Below, piece after piece: positions 48,388-60,323 of a DNA stretch of 64,000 nucleotides (positions are counted from its first letter, which is position 1; every line of letters begins with the position of its first letter). Source of the stretch: Macrotis lagotis (lineage: Eukaryota; Chordata; Mammalia; Peramelemorphia; Peramelidae); assembly GCF_037893015.1 (NCBI RefSeq), contig NC_133665.1:104623937-104687936 (forward strand), in the 5' to 3' direction. The position numbers and the translations under genes were made by a program. The notes beneath the pieces are model-generated. The model was not told where the DNA came from, ran no database searches, and saw only the letters and a list, made by a program, of their open reading frames with translations.

Positions 48388-48741
48388 AAGACAGAAGTAC
48401 CCAATGCATTTGAGACAGAAGTAAAGTTGGGGGGAGGGGGGAAACAGCAACTGCTTTCCTGATCTGCAACTTGGCAGGACACTAAAATGTCTGTGGACAT
48501 GAATAGCCAGGGATCTGACAGCAACGAAGAGGACTATGACCCAAATTGTGAGGAGGAAGACGAGGAAGAGGATGAGGACCCTGGGGATATAGAGGATTAT
48601 TATGAAGGGGTAGCAAATGATGTTGAACAACAGGGAGCAGATGCCTTTGATCCAGAGGAATACCAGTTTACCTGCCTGACTTATAAGGAGTCGGAGGGCA
48701 CCCTGAACGAGCACATGGCCAATTTGGCCTCTATGTTAAAG
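48388..48741 (+). other. ARIH2: ARIH2 exon 3 (first coding exon)
   Basis: Acceptor AG at 48386-48387 and donor GTGAGC from 48742. The 5' UTR portion (48388-48486) has a second small upstream ORF, MHLRQK (48404-48424). The exon ends exactly at a codon boundary (phase 0). Confidence 0.9.
48487..48741 (+). CDS. ARIH2: ARIH2 coding start, codons 1-85
   Basis: ARIH2 (ariadne-2, TRIAD1) is an RBR E3 ubiquitin ligase. It works with UBE2L3 and neddylated cullin-RING complexes, notably CUL5, and is important in haematopoiesis and immune control. The visible part is the N-terminus: [20 protein letters not shown], an acidic run of E and D (about residues 21-36), [20 protein letters not shown], and the start of the UBA-like region ([31 protein letters not shown]). 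This is nearly identical to the mammalian protein I know, with few substitutions. The ATG has A at -3. The RING1, IBR, RING2 and Ariadne domains are encoded by exons past the window. The frame continues 29 codons into the intron but the GTGAGC donor ends the exon. Confidence 0.95.
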
Positions 48742-49739
48742 GTGAGCAAAATTGTTTATTTCAGGAGTCTATATTTCCAAAATGCAAAAGGGGGCAGGGA
48801 TGGGCAGAGGCTACTTAAAATAAGGTAAAATTAATCTGAATTTTAGAGGTGAAATTCTCATATAAGTATTAAGGAAATTCCAGGTTGTGAAGGGTGTTTG
48901 TGAGCTTCCTCCTTCTTGTCACAAAGTATAGGAAGCAAGATTTAAACATAGTTTAAACATCTTTTGGAATATATATATTTTTTTCACTGATGTGTTTTAT
49001 AAGTGAACACTTGGTTTCTCAGCTCATTTTACTATTTTAGTTAAAATTTAGAAAAAGACAGTGATAAAGAAGACAAATCAAAAATGCATAAGGCATTAGA
49101 AGAATCAAATGTATTGCCATTTGTTTCAGAAAGTGAATGAGGTTAATTTTCAAGAGCAAAGTAGAACTCACTATAAACCATCTCATCACAAATCCTCCAC
49201 CTCATTGTTTATGTGACTAATAATAGATTTGATAGCTATCATTGCCCTAAAAAATTACAAGCACTAGACTGATGATCTCACTTATTTCATGAAATGATGA
49301 CTAATATTTATTGTTAGGAGAGGTTTTTACTTATGTTAAGTTAGTCTTAGTAATAATTCTTAAGAGGAGACTTAAGAGGAAACTAGCTCTACTAATATTT
49401 TATAATGATATCAGAGTATAAAATTGTTAATGAATAAAATGTTTCAAATTGGTTCTTTAGTTTATATGTTAAGGTGCTTGCTGACCTTTAGAACTTCAGG
49501 ATGATTTAGAAAAGTTTCTGATTTGCAACTTACTACTCTCCTTCAGATGTGGACAATTCTTTGAACTGGGAAAAAATCCCTCCATAACCTGCCTTCTTCA
49601 TTTTTGTAATTTAGGCATCACATGGAGTTCCTGGTATTCTCAACTTAGAGAAGGGTTCAGAGTTTTTAAAAAAAGTGTTCTCAGTGAATAACATTCATCA
49701 CTATTGAAGTGGAAATTATTATGATGTGTTGAAGGTTCT

Positions 49740-49862
49740 TGGTGTGCTGGATTTAGAGCTGGCATGGGAGCTTGGAAGACATAGGTTCAAGTTCTGCCTC
49801 TGACACATTGGTGGGTGGTGTGATGTCCTGGACCAATCACATTATATCAGTGTTCTAGGCAA

Positions 49863-49908
<46 letters not shown>

Positions 49909-50010
49909 GTCTCTGTCTCTGTCTCTGTCTCTGTCTCTGTCTCTCTGCCTCTGTCTCTCATAATAGGTTGCAGAGAAAGTGCTATGGGAGCTTTGGGTTC
50001 ATTCATATAT
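49740..50010 (+). mobile_element. Older SINE with internal (CT)n
   Basis: Same family as 45000-45390. The middle is replaced by (TC)n at 49866-49902 and (TCTCTG)n to about 49950; the tail resumes at ataggttgcagagaaagtgc. Confidence 0.65.
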
Positions 50011-50839
50011 GAGGGTTGTATTTCTATATTAAAAATAGTGGTCTTTTCTTTAAACTGCCCATCCCAGATTAAAAGCTATTTCGCTTCTCTTTATTTTTAG
50101 GTTAGGACCTGAATGAGGCATAGAATAAAGATCTAAAGGGGAAGAAAAGTGGCTGATTGTGCTAAAATCTTCTGATCTTAGTAAATAAATCTCCTTTTCA
50201 TGACTCTTGAGAGCCAAGTAGCTCAGAGTAAATCTCATTTTGGCTAAGTAGATCTGGTGTGTGTTAGTTTTTTGGTACTTTATATTTATTTTATATGTAC
50301 TTTATTCATTACAAGGAATAGCTGTCTTCTCTGAATATTTCTAAGTCTTGTCCATTTCATAGTTTAACTGAAGTTCCTCTTTCACCTTGTTCTAATCCAG
50401 GCCTAACTCACACCACCCTAGAGATTCAGTCCATGAATGAAAATGTGATGAAGCACTTTTAAACTATAAAATGGAATAAAAACAACTGGATTGATAATAA
50501 GAGGAAACAGGATACAATTTCTGGCTAAATTCAAGTAAAGTATTGTGCTCCCCTATGCCTTGGAGTTCACTTCAGCATCATCTGATGAGTGATGCTCCCT
50601 TAAAAGGGAAACTAGAATAGTCTTCATAAAACAGGTGCTGCATTTGACCCTGATTCTTTCAGCTTAAAGCAATAGCTTCTTCCTCAGGAATATAGCATGT
50701 GGTGCTAGTAACCATTTTTTGGACATTGATCACGTGGCTTTGTCACTTTTGTTTTTGGCATTACCGTTTTATTGATTAACTTATAGAGACTTTATCTCTC
50801 CAACTAGATAACTTTACTTTTTTGATATCTTTCATAAAG

Positions 50840-51060
50840 GCAGTACAGTGCTGGACACAGTATAATTGTTCAGCAAGTATTTGTGTGGTACAGTAGAAAG
50901 AATACTGGACTCAAAAGATCTGAGTTTGAAACTTAACCCTGCTGCTTCTTTTTCCTGTTACTTTGGGTCTTAACTTCCTCATCTGTAAAACAAGAGGACT
51001 GGACAAGATGAACTCTGAAGTTGTTTCCAGGTCTAAATCTAGGATGTATGATACAACATT
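50840..51060 (+). mobile_element. MIR/THER-type SINE
   Basis: gtggtacagtagaaagaata, gatctgagtttgaaactta and cttcctcatctgtaaaacaa identify an old CORE-SINE. Confidence 0.7.
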
Positions 51061-51149
51061 GATTCCCTAGAGTTAGTTGCTTTTATTATTTACATTTTCA
51101 TATCCCAGGTTGCTGTTCAGATTGAAACTTGGATGGAGCTTGGAAATTA

Positions 51150-51440
51150 GGTGAGTCTGATCTAGAGCTTTAAGGATCCTTACAAGACCATTTGGTCCAA
51201 CCTCCTCCTTTTACAGATGAAAACTATGAGGGAGGGGAGGTAACTTGTCCAAGGTTACAGACATCATAACCATGAGAATGGGATTCAGTCATGGGTCCCT
51301 TGACCTATGTTTAATCCACTGCCTTTTTAATTACCAGGGTAACTAAACAGTTAAAATCATTCAGTCACACAGGATTCCAGATTTAGTATTAGGAGAAACC
51401 CTCTAAATCCTCTAGTCTAATCCTCAAGATTATACAGATA
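51150..51440 (-). mobile_element. Old MIR-like remnants
   Basis: ccaacctcctccttttacag, gaggtaacttgtccaaggtt and a partial second copy after 51380. Confidence 0.5.
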
Positions 51441-51941
51441 GGATATGGCAGAACTAGGATTTGAATCCATCTTCCCAGATTTTGAAATCCAGCACTATTT
51501 TCTATTCCATCAAAGTAAATCTTTCCTGACATCACTGACACCTGATGGACTTGGCAGGTCTGTCATCCAAATCTTAGCTTGTAGAATGGTGTCCTGCCCC
51601 TTTTGTTTAAAGATAAGAAATAGGAGGTGGGCTAAGAAGAGAAAAGAGATTGAGGAAATTTGCCAAAGGGAAGACAGAAGAGTGAAGACTAGAAATAGGT
51701 GGAGTAAATAAGGTAAAAAGGGAAATAGGCTTGGTGTTCAAGGAAAGAAAAAATAACTTCTTTGACTTGTTAAATACCTACTCCCAGATCAGTTCTTGTA
51801 AAAAGAAGGCAGTAGTAAATATAGCTCACCTTCTATTGGCGAACTTATGTAGTGAGGGACCTTGCCTTGGATAAAGTATCTCTCTACAGCTTAGAAGCAT
51901 CTTTAGGAAGAGTCAGAAGGACTATGCACAATCGGCTTTCT

Positions 51942-52003
51942 TTTTTTTTTGTAGGAAAAATGGTTTTGTACGTGGGGTATTAACATTAGAAACTCAAGAT
52001 GAC
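51942..52003 (-). mobile_element. Short retro-inserted RNA, source unknown
   Basis: A 62-base minus-strand insertion with an A tail (T run 51942-51950) is flanked by the perfect 15-base duplication cacaatcggctttct (51927-51941 and 52004-52018). The non-tail part is about 52 bases and ends (minus strand) in ttttcctac before the A's. I do not recognise the source RNA. Confidence 0.8.
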
Positions 52004-53289
52004 CACAATCGGCTTTCTGAAGGAGAAAGGACCAGAGATCATAGGGTGAAGTGAGGGATTTCAGAGGTGGAGGTTGGTAAAAAGCCTGTTGCTCCAGTGA
52101 GACTGGTTATGAAGAAATTTGTCTTTCTTTGTGGACCTTTTTCCCAGCTCTACATGTGTGGGTTCAAGTTTATGTGGACTTATGAATCTTTTCTTTAATA
52201 TGCTTATCTTTCAGAGCATGTTTGGAATTTAAGACCAATACCAGTGAACCATTTCATCATTGTATGTTACTTTTCTTAAAGACTGAGTTCTTAGCCAGTA
52301 TTGGTATTTGAGGTGTTATATTTGAGGAAGGAGGAAACATTCTATTGTGTGACCATATAGGAGCCTCTAAAAAATTTAGTCATCGAGTTTTATTATTTGA
52401 TGTATTATACTTCTTTCATAAATGTAGTTCATATTGTCAATAATATATACTGTACTATATGAGAACAGGGAAACCCTTTCAGTAAGAACTGACTGATAGT
52501 TCTGACATTTATCTCAAGTGTGCAGTAATTATTCATGGAGAAATTTCAAAATCATCCAGTGAGGCCATGAACATAGTAGCACTCTTGAAATCTGCATCAT
52601 TAAAGGAAGGCTTTCTGAAGGGTATATCTTGCAAAGAAAGCATTAGGTGAAGCAAAGACTCTTTGTTCAGAAATAGCAGCTTTCATTCAAGAAATATTTG
52701 TTCAATTGTGCCCCCCTTTGCACTGCTGAAGATGTTGTAGTGAATATGAAAGAAGACACAGTTCTTGTCTTCAACCTGCTTATGATTGAGTTGGAAAGAG
52801 ATGTGTTTTTTTGGAAAACCAGAGAACAGTTCAGAGCAATGTAAGGGAAAAATCCCTGTGGGATCACTAGGGTTGGTCTAGTAAGACATAGAGAGTTTGG
52901 GCTGAACTCCACAATGAATAAAAATACATCAGTAGGAAAGAGCATGCTATTTGGAAGGGAGAGGAGGAAGACACATGGGTAATGTATTTAGAAAGAATGA
53001 AGTGATAGTTAAATTGAGGTCAGATTTGGAGGTACTTAAATACCAGATTGTAGTATTTGGTTTTTATTTTAAAAACAGTAAAGTCCTTAAATTGCAAAAT
53101 AATGTAAAGAGTTTAATATTTTTAAAATTATTTTACATAAGAGAAAATTATTGTGAATTTCTGAATAAGATGGTAGCAGAGTTAGAAGAGATGTTAGAGA
53201 TCATCTCTAATTTGACAAATGAAGAAACTGATCACTTCTTCACTTCACCCTCTTTCCATTATTAGTCAATAATGGATGCCTAGTTTCCT

Positions 53290-54880
53290 CCAAAAAATGC
53301 TTCATTCCTGACTACCTTCTCTGATACTTTCCCATTTCACTGAATAGAGGCCTGCATTTTATTTCTCATATGCACTTCTAAGCTCTTCTTTTGCCACTGT
53401 TAGTCAACAATATCTCCTCCTTTGAGATTTGTTCCATCTGTTTATTGACCAGTACAAATTCTTGTTTATATTTCCTAATCATCCACTGGTCTGCAGGAAC
53501 ATTCTCCCTTCTTTCTTAAGGAATTTAATACCTGGTAGTTTTCTTATCAACATCAACCCCTTCATGTTGGGGAACTTGTACATGTTGATATCCCTGCAGC
53601 TAGTCAGACCCCCTATGTTATTCACCTTCTTTACTCCCTTCACTTAAAGCTTCTTTCCATCTAACCCACCCACAGGAATGGTTGTATTCTTTTTTTTTTT
53701 TTTTTTAGGTTTTAGCAAGGCAAATGGGGTTAAGTGGCTTGCCCAAGGCCACGCAGCTAGGTAATTACTAAATGTCTGAGACTGGATTTTAACCCAGGTA
53801 CTCCTGACTCCAAGGCCTGTGCTTTATCTACTATGCCACCTAGCCGCCCCATGCTTGTATTCTTAAATCTATATTTTACCCATAACTGTGTTATTGTCAT
53901 GATCTTGAATTCTGAAATTTCTTTCTGTTCCTTATGGCTTTCTATCCCTCCTTTTTTATTTTTTCTTTTGCTTATTGTGACTTTCTATTCATCTATCCCA
54001 TCCCTTATCTCAGTCTATTACTCTTACCCTTTATAATCTTGTTCTGTTATACTATATCTTCTGTCCTTGCATTCCTTGTCTGTTTTTTCTGTCACTAGCC
54101 ATACCTTGAAACCATCTATTTTTTGCCTTCATCGTATATATTCCTGAAAACTGTTGGAGAAAGTCCATGTAAGTATGTTAATTGGATCCATTACAAATTT
54201 ATATCCTTTCATCTGAATTGGGCCCTTGTTGCTACATAACAATCTTTTTATTGTTCCCTGATTGATGTTGCATACTCACAACTTCAATCCCAAATTGTCT
54301 CTTCTCTCTTATACCCATTAGGATATCAATATCTCCTGTTTCTTCCTCCCAGCAGAGGAATCTCACCTTTTGCTAAGAATATAGAGGCTAGCCAGCACTT
54401 TTTCTCCCTTATTCCACACCCCAAATGATATCACCATTCTTCCAAATATCCAGGTTTACAATCTTGCAGTTGTTTTGACTCAGACCTCTTCTTTTTAACA
54501 CCTTCCTTAGTCCTCACCCTTTCATCACCTCATTCTTTAATTATTGCAATAGCTTTCTAATAGGTCCTTCTGGTTTTTTCTTTTACCAGTCAATCCTTCA
54601 TCCAGTTGCTAAAATAATATTCCTAAAGCATAGATCATCTGTTCTCCTTTCAGAAATCTATAATTGCTCCATATTGCATCTAGGATAAAAGAAAATGTTT
54701 TCAACTTGCAGTTTAATGCCCTCTATAATCTGGTTCCCACCTATCTTTTAAGATTGACTTCATAATACTGTCTTCATGAACTTTGTCCTGGTTCCAATAG
54801 GATATTGGCTAATCCCAAACTAGGAATGTCATATCCAAGCAAAGGTGTTCCCCATGCTTAGAATGTGCTCCTTTGTCTCT
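53290..54880 (+). mobile_element. L2/CR1-clade LINE 3' region
   Basis: Best seen at 54410-54780: atatccaggtttacaatctt, attattgcaatagctttcta, gcatctaggataaaagaaaa, ccctctataatctggttccc. A SINE interrupts it at 53692-53850. Left extent is uncertain. Confidence 0.6.
53692..53850 (-). mobile_element. WSINE1-type SINE
   Basis: Antisense copy with atggttgtattctt (left) and atgcttgtattctt (53851-53864), one mismatch. Confidence 0.92.
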
Positions 54881-56282
54881 TAGAAATTCAAGGCTTAGTT
54901 TGGGACCTACTCCGAATGTAAAACTTTTTCTATTTTCCTCAGTTGTTAGTTTTTTCTCCTTCAGTTTAACTTCTATTTCCATACCTTTTTTATATGTAGA
55001 ATATAAGGCTTTCCTTTTACTGCCTTGCATTAAATACTTTATTGTACTGACTATTTATTGAAATATGAAGTATCTTTCTCAAGTTCACACAAGTTGTAAG
55101 CAGCAGAGCTAGTATTTGAATTACTCTATTACCTCTTTTGAATTCTGAGAATAAATTTTAAAGTATCTACATATATCAGAACTGTGCTAAAGTCTCAGTT
55201 TGTAAATCCAGAATTGCATGTAAATATAAAACAGAACCTAGAAAATATTAAAAAATTTCCTTTAGTTTCTCTTTTCTAGTATGAATTTTGCTACCTAACA
55301 AGATATGTAACAGATTTTACAAGAATATATTTCTATGTTGATTTCTGACCAAACTTAATAGAATGGAAAAAGTTTTCTAGAATGCCTTGTCTTGCTACTT
55401 TTTCTTTATAGATTTGTTTTTAACTGTATTATAATTGGGAAAATCTCTTATAATTCCCTTTTTTCCCTTTCCACTAAACATTTTTACACTTGTAGACAAA
55501 TTGCAACTTCTGGCCATGATTTTAGAAGAAAATCTAACAATCTGAGGACAAGTAGAATGAAATGTAGGACTGGGTAGGATAGCAGTAATCCCATGTTTAG
55601 AACCATCTGTTCTGTTTTGTTCCCTTATCATTTAATCTGTGAAGCAATATGAGGTCTTAACACATATCCCCTTTTATGTATGTAGCTCCATTCCCTGACT
55701 TGCTTGAAGAAGGAGGGTTTTAAAGAGGGACTAATGAGTTGTTCTTAGTGAATTTTCCCTGTTGCTTGGATTGACTAGATTAAATTTCATATCCAGGTGT
55801 CTTTGAAGTCACAGATTGTATCTTTTTGTGAGTAAACTACTGATTTGGCAAAGGTTTCTAGGTATTTTTTAAGTAGAGGTTAAATTCTATGATTCAGAAG
55901 TGATTACTTCTTACCATATTTTGGGCCTGTCTAAACTATCCTTATCCCAAGTCTAAGGAAGGGCAATGCCTTGTGGGGGTGAGGGGGAGGAGGCTGTTAG
56001 AAACATTGGGTCATACTTTGAGGCCAACTGCAGTGCTGGAATTTCCCTTCTCTTGCCAGCTTTAAAAGGTCATCATCCTGAACAAGTTTTGAGTGCCTTA
56101 TCATATTCATGGCTCTATACTTGTCATATTCACTGCTTCCCAGAGAAGACATTTTTACTTAATTGCAAATTTGAATCTTGAGATATTACTATGTTTATCA
56201 GTTGGGCAACAGACTTGAAATGCAAACTTCGTTTTTCAAAATTTTGTTACTATGATTTGTTTTCATACAATAGACTCTTTAC

Positions 56283-56289
<7 letters not shown>

Positions 56290-56352
<63 letters not shown>
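56290..56352. repeat. (TC)n microsatellite
   Basis: About 31 uninterrupted TC units. Confidence 0.97.
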
Positions 56353-56355
<3 letters not shown>

Positions 56356-56467
56356 CTCCCTGCTCCCACTAAGCAGGTAACCATGTCTTTTACTTTGATA
56401 GTTTGTTGCTAATTTTGACCAATTTTGTTGCATCTCAGTTTTGGCTCGTGTCATATCCTTATAGGTC

Positions 56468-56468
<1 letters not shown>

Positions 56469-56509
<41 letters not shown>

Positions 56510-56510
56510 T
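56469..56510. repeat. (TG)n microsatellite
   Basis: About 18 TG units followed by CGCGTG, a potential Z-DNA former. Confidence 0.95.
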
Positions 56511-56789
56511 GTTCTTATTTTTGCTAGGTTTTTTTTCAGTTTGCATCATTTTTATGCAAGTCTTTGATGTTTTTCTGAATTTGGCACATTTATAATCATA
56601 CATAACTCATATATGCTCAGTTATTCCCTAGTTGTTTGGTTTGTAATTTGTTTCTAGATTTCAAACGATGTTAAAGGGTCTTTGAAACTTTTAGCAATTT
56701 TGTTCCATTCCTCTCTTAAGAATCACATAAACTTGGTCTCCTATTGTTTGCGAAGCAGTTCTGCTTTCACTGTTTAGTGCTTCAAAATG

Positions 56790-57040
56790 GGGAGTTAAGT
56801 GGTCTGGAGTTCAAATCCAGCCTCAGACACACTTAATTAGCTTCTTGATTAAGTAATTAATTCTGGATAAGTAATTTAATCTCTGTTTCATTTTCCTCAT
56901 CTGTAAAATGGGGCAGATGATAGCATTTTACCTCTTGGGGTTGTGGTGAGGATCAAATGAGATATTTGTAAAGCACTTAGCACATTGACTGGTACTTTGT
57001 AAATGCTATATAAATGTTAGCTGTAATTACTATTATTATT
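56790..57040 (+). mobile_element. MIR/THER-type SINE
   Basis: ctggagttcaaatccagcct, ttcctcatctgtaaaatggg, gttgtggtgaggatcaaatg and taaagcacttagcacattga in order, a full CORE and 3' part. Confidence 0.85.
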
Positions 57041-57053
57041 AAGAATGAATAAT

Positions 57054-57225
57054 AAGGGGCAGCTAGGTGGATGAGTGGATAGAGCACTGGCCCTGGAGTC
57101 AGGAGGACCTGAGTTCAAATCCAGCCTCAGACACTTAATAATTGCCTAGCTGTGTGAGCTTGGGCAAGCCATTTAACCCCATTGCCTTGCAAAAAAAAAC
57201 TAAAAATTAAAAAAATTTTCAAAAA
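57054..57225 (+). mobile_element. WSINE1-type SINE
   Basis: Sense copy at the 3' end of a MIR-type SINE, with aagaatgaat-type flanks (about 57041 and 57227). Confidence 0.9.
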
Positions 57226-57821
57226 AAGAATGAATTATGAGTAAATTTATTACTTCCTGTCTCCTCATCTGTTTTTCCTCACAAAAAACAAATTGGAGAA
57301 AGAAACAAGTAAAATGTAATTTTAGATAAAAAAAGTGGGATATAGCCTTTTCTATTTTTATCTTTAGTAAATCCTGTTGTACCTCTTACCTTTGACTACA
57401 TGGCTAATTTACATAATGACTAATTTATTGGCAGAGCAATTGCCATTGTTAAATGTAGAAAAATCTTTCTATCCAAACCCTTGTCCATTCTGCTCTGTTG
57501 AGAAAGGTTTGAGGGGGGAAAACTTATCTCATTCTCAAAGGACAGGGGAAGGTTGTAGGGAGGAGTTGAGAGTGAAGGAAAGCAAGGAGGATTGAAGTGC
57601 AGGGCAGCATCTAACCTCTCAAGATAGTTTCTCCTAGACTATCAAAGATCCTCATGTTAAAGTAAGTATGAAGAATTTAAATTTGAAATTATTAAATGCA
57701 ATTTCCTAAGTAATTAAAAAAAATAATGAGAGTGTGTGGGAGATATTGTCCAGGAATTCTGCCTTCCATAGGATGCTTGAAGTAGACATTGATTGACCTG
57801 AGGAATGCTAAGTAATATCTT
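57226..57821. other. No recognised feature
   Basis: Intronic; the 72-codon frame at 57377 has no motif. Confidence 0.4.
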
Positions 57822-57976
57822 TTTTTTTTTAGATTTTATTTTCAAGGCAATGGAGTTAAGTGGCTTGCCCAAGGCCACAAGGCTAGGTAATTATCAAGTG
57901 TCTGAGACCGAATTTGAACTCAGGTCCTCCTGACTCCACGGCCAGTGCTCTATTCACTGCACCACCTAGCTGCCCC
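57822..57976 (-). mobile_element. WSINE1-type SINE
   Basis: Antisense copy with gtaatatctttt and gtaataccttttt at its ends. Confidence 0.9.
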
Positions 57977-58204
57977 ATTATGTAATACCTTTTTGATGGC
58001 ATTTGGGAAAACTAACTGAAAGAAATCACAAGAAGTCTAGAAGGCTTATTTTCTTTGCACCAACAAATTTGGTTCTACTGGAGGCAACCTCTTATAGTGA
58101 ATTAGAGTCTTGACTTTGGATTCAGAGAACCTTGTCTTATTCATTTAATACCTGGTACTCAGTTTAAAATGAGGGGCTTGGGCCTAGAGTTCCTTCTAGT
58201 TCTT

Positions 58205-58385
58205 TTTTTATTTTTATTTTTATTATTATTTTTTTAAGGTTTTTGCAAGGCAAATGGGTTTAAGTGGCTTGGCCAAGGCCACCTAGCTAGGTAATTATTA
58301 AGTGTCTGAGACCGGATTTGAACCCAGGTACTCCTGACTCCAAGGCCGGTGCTTTATCCACTACGCCACCTAGCTGCCACCTATA
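58205..58385 (-). mobile_element. WSINE1-type SINE
   Basis: Antisense copy flanked by cttctagttctt (58193-58204 and 58386-58397), with a long T/A-rich tail complement. Confidence 0.93.
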
Positions 58386-59283
58386 CTTCTAGTTCTTAAT
58401 CCATGAATTCTGACCAAAGCAAAATTTAGTTATTTTCATTGTTGCTCCCCAAAAATCAACTTGAGGGACAGTCAGTCTAATTTGTAAAAGTAGTGAAATG
58501 TGTTGATTCTTTATGACTAAATTTTACTTCACTCTATAAATAGTAGTTTTCTGGTATTTCAATATTGAATAAAAAAAGGTATAATTTGTCAGAATTCATT
58601 ATTTTATGATGTGAATATATCTTGTGCTATAGTTTGGAGCTCCTTCACACAAGCTTTTTTTTAGCTGGTCTTAATGAATTGCTCTAACAGAAAAAATTAA
58701 TCACACGGTAGTCAATCTGCCAAGGATACTTTTCAAATTTAGCTGAGATAAGCTACTGATACCTTATTGAGATGTGAAGGTGACTTTGGGCTTTATATTA
58801 TGCAAGCTTTGGCAGATCTTACCATGTTGGAAAGTCTTATGGCCAAGAAGTAGACTTTACTGGAAGCTAATTAATCAAGTCAGCAAATATTTATTGAGTG
58901 CCTGTGTCTAATATAAACTAGAAGGTTTGAGGGATACAAAAAAAAAGTTTTTAAGGATCTCTACAGTCAAGAAATTTTCTGGTTTCCTAGTCTTCAGATT
59001 TCTCCCTAATCTACCTCTTAGAATTCTGGTTTCCCATGCTATCCATTTCCTAACATAGAGGTGATGTCTTAGACTGCAGTGCAGATTTAGATTTTTTTAG
59101 GCACAGCCAAATGTTTTCCTTAACTATGCATATTGTTATACGAATTTTTTTTCTTTTATTTTTTTACTTGGGGGAGGGGGAACTCAAATTTAATTACCCT
59201 ACTTTAGGGTTTTTCCTTATCAGCTTATTATCAGCTATTAGTGCCTTTTTGTATTTGTTTTTAATATAGTTAGTATGTACTTG

Positions 59284-59342
<59 letters not shown>

Positions 59343-59348
59343 GTATAG
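59284..59348. repeat. (CA)n(TA)n(TG/TA)n microsatellite
   Basis: About 10 CA units, then about 13 TA units, then GTAT units. Confidence 0.95.
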
Positions 59349-59660
59349 TTTCCCAGATAGAATGTAAGCTCCTTGAAGGCAGGCACAATTTTTTTTGTTT
59401 CTTTATACCTTTAGTGCTTAGAGGTGCCTAATAAATGCTTGTTTATTGATTGATCCACTTCATCCTGCTAAGCTCTTGTTAGATAAACCTTTCTGCAGTG
59501 CTGCTTTAGTCATAACTCTCTTATTGATCAAAAAATTTAAGTAGCTCTTCACACTCCTTATCTGACATTCAAGATCTTCCATGGTCTAGCCCCAATATGC
59601 CCATATCTTTTTCAGCTTCACTTTACTTTCCATTCCCTAAATGTACCTTTCTATGTCTTT
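59349..59660 (+). mobile_element. L2-like 3' end pieces
   Basis: cagatagaatgtaagctcct-tgaaggcagg and ctaataaatgcttgtttatt are followed by an upstream-type piece with ttcaagatcttccatggtct. The 172-codon frame at 59597-60115 begins in this LINE debris. Confidence 0.55.
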
Positions 59661-60160
59661 TTTTCATGTCCTTTTCCTGTTTTGAAAATCCTTTTTCCTC
59701 CTTGACCTTAAATCTCTCAAAATTTTGGCCTCCCCTTTCACAAGCAATTGAAATAACACTTCTACTAGGAAGGCTTTATTCTGAAATTTTTATATTAGAG
59801 CATGTATATTTGACAGCAAACTCAAGAAATATCAATCTTTTCTCAACCACCAAATTATTACTTTTCCATTGGCAAGGAATTCCCTTTTATTATTTCTATT
59901 CCCAATATCCCCCTTTCATAGGACCTTACTTGCAAATATTTGTTCAAAATTGTCCATGGAAAAGAATAAAGCAGAACAACTTTTCATTTTTTGCTAGATT
60001 GTACAGCACTAATGTGCTGAGAAGAGTCAGAGACTATGATGTGAGTTATAGTAGTCCTGTTATTGCTGGATTATTAAAAATTGGAAAGGCCAATGAAATT
60101 GAAAAGCTTTCTTGAATATAGGAAGATCATAGAAATAGATCGACTTTCTTATCTCTAACT

Positions 60161-60323
60161 CTTTTTTTGATTTGTTTGGTTTTTGTTTTGCAAGTCAGTG
60201 GGGTTAAGTGACTTGCCCAGGGTCATACAACTAGGGAATTATTAAGTGTCTGAGGCCAGATTTGAACTCAGGTCCTCCTGACTCCAGGGCCACTGTTCTA
60301 TTCACTGTGTCATCTGGCTGCCC
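60161..60323 (-). mobile_element. SINE, antisense
   Basis: Diverged copy (gttttgcaagtcagtggggt to catctggctgccc). Confidence 0.85.

Noticed and set aside
48271..48714. 147-codon minus-strand frame.
   Set aside because: It is the antisense shadow of the ARIH2 coding exon and its polypyrimidine tract.
56263..56469. Frames rich in arginine-glutamate or serine-leucine dipeptides.
   Set aside because: Direct translation of the (TC)n microsatellite.
59597..60115. 172-codon + frame, the longest intronic one.
   Set aside because: It starts in L2-type LINE debris, has no recognised motif and biased hydrophobic composition typical of AT-rich DNA.
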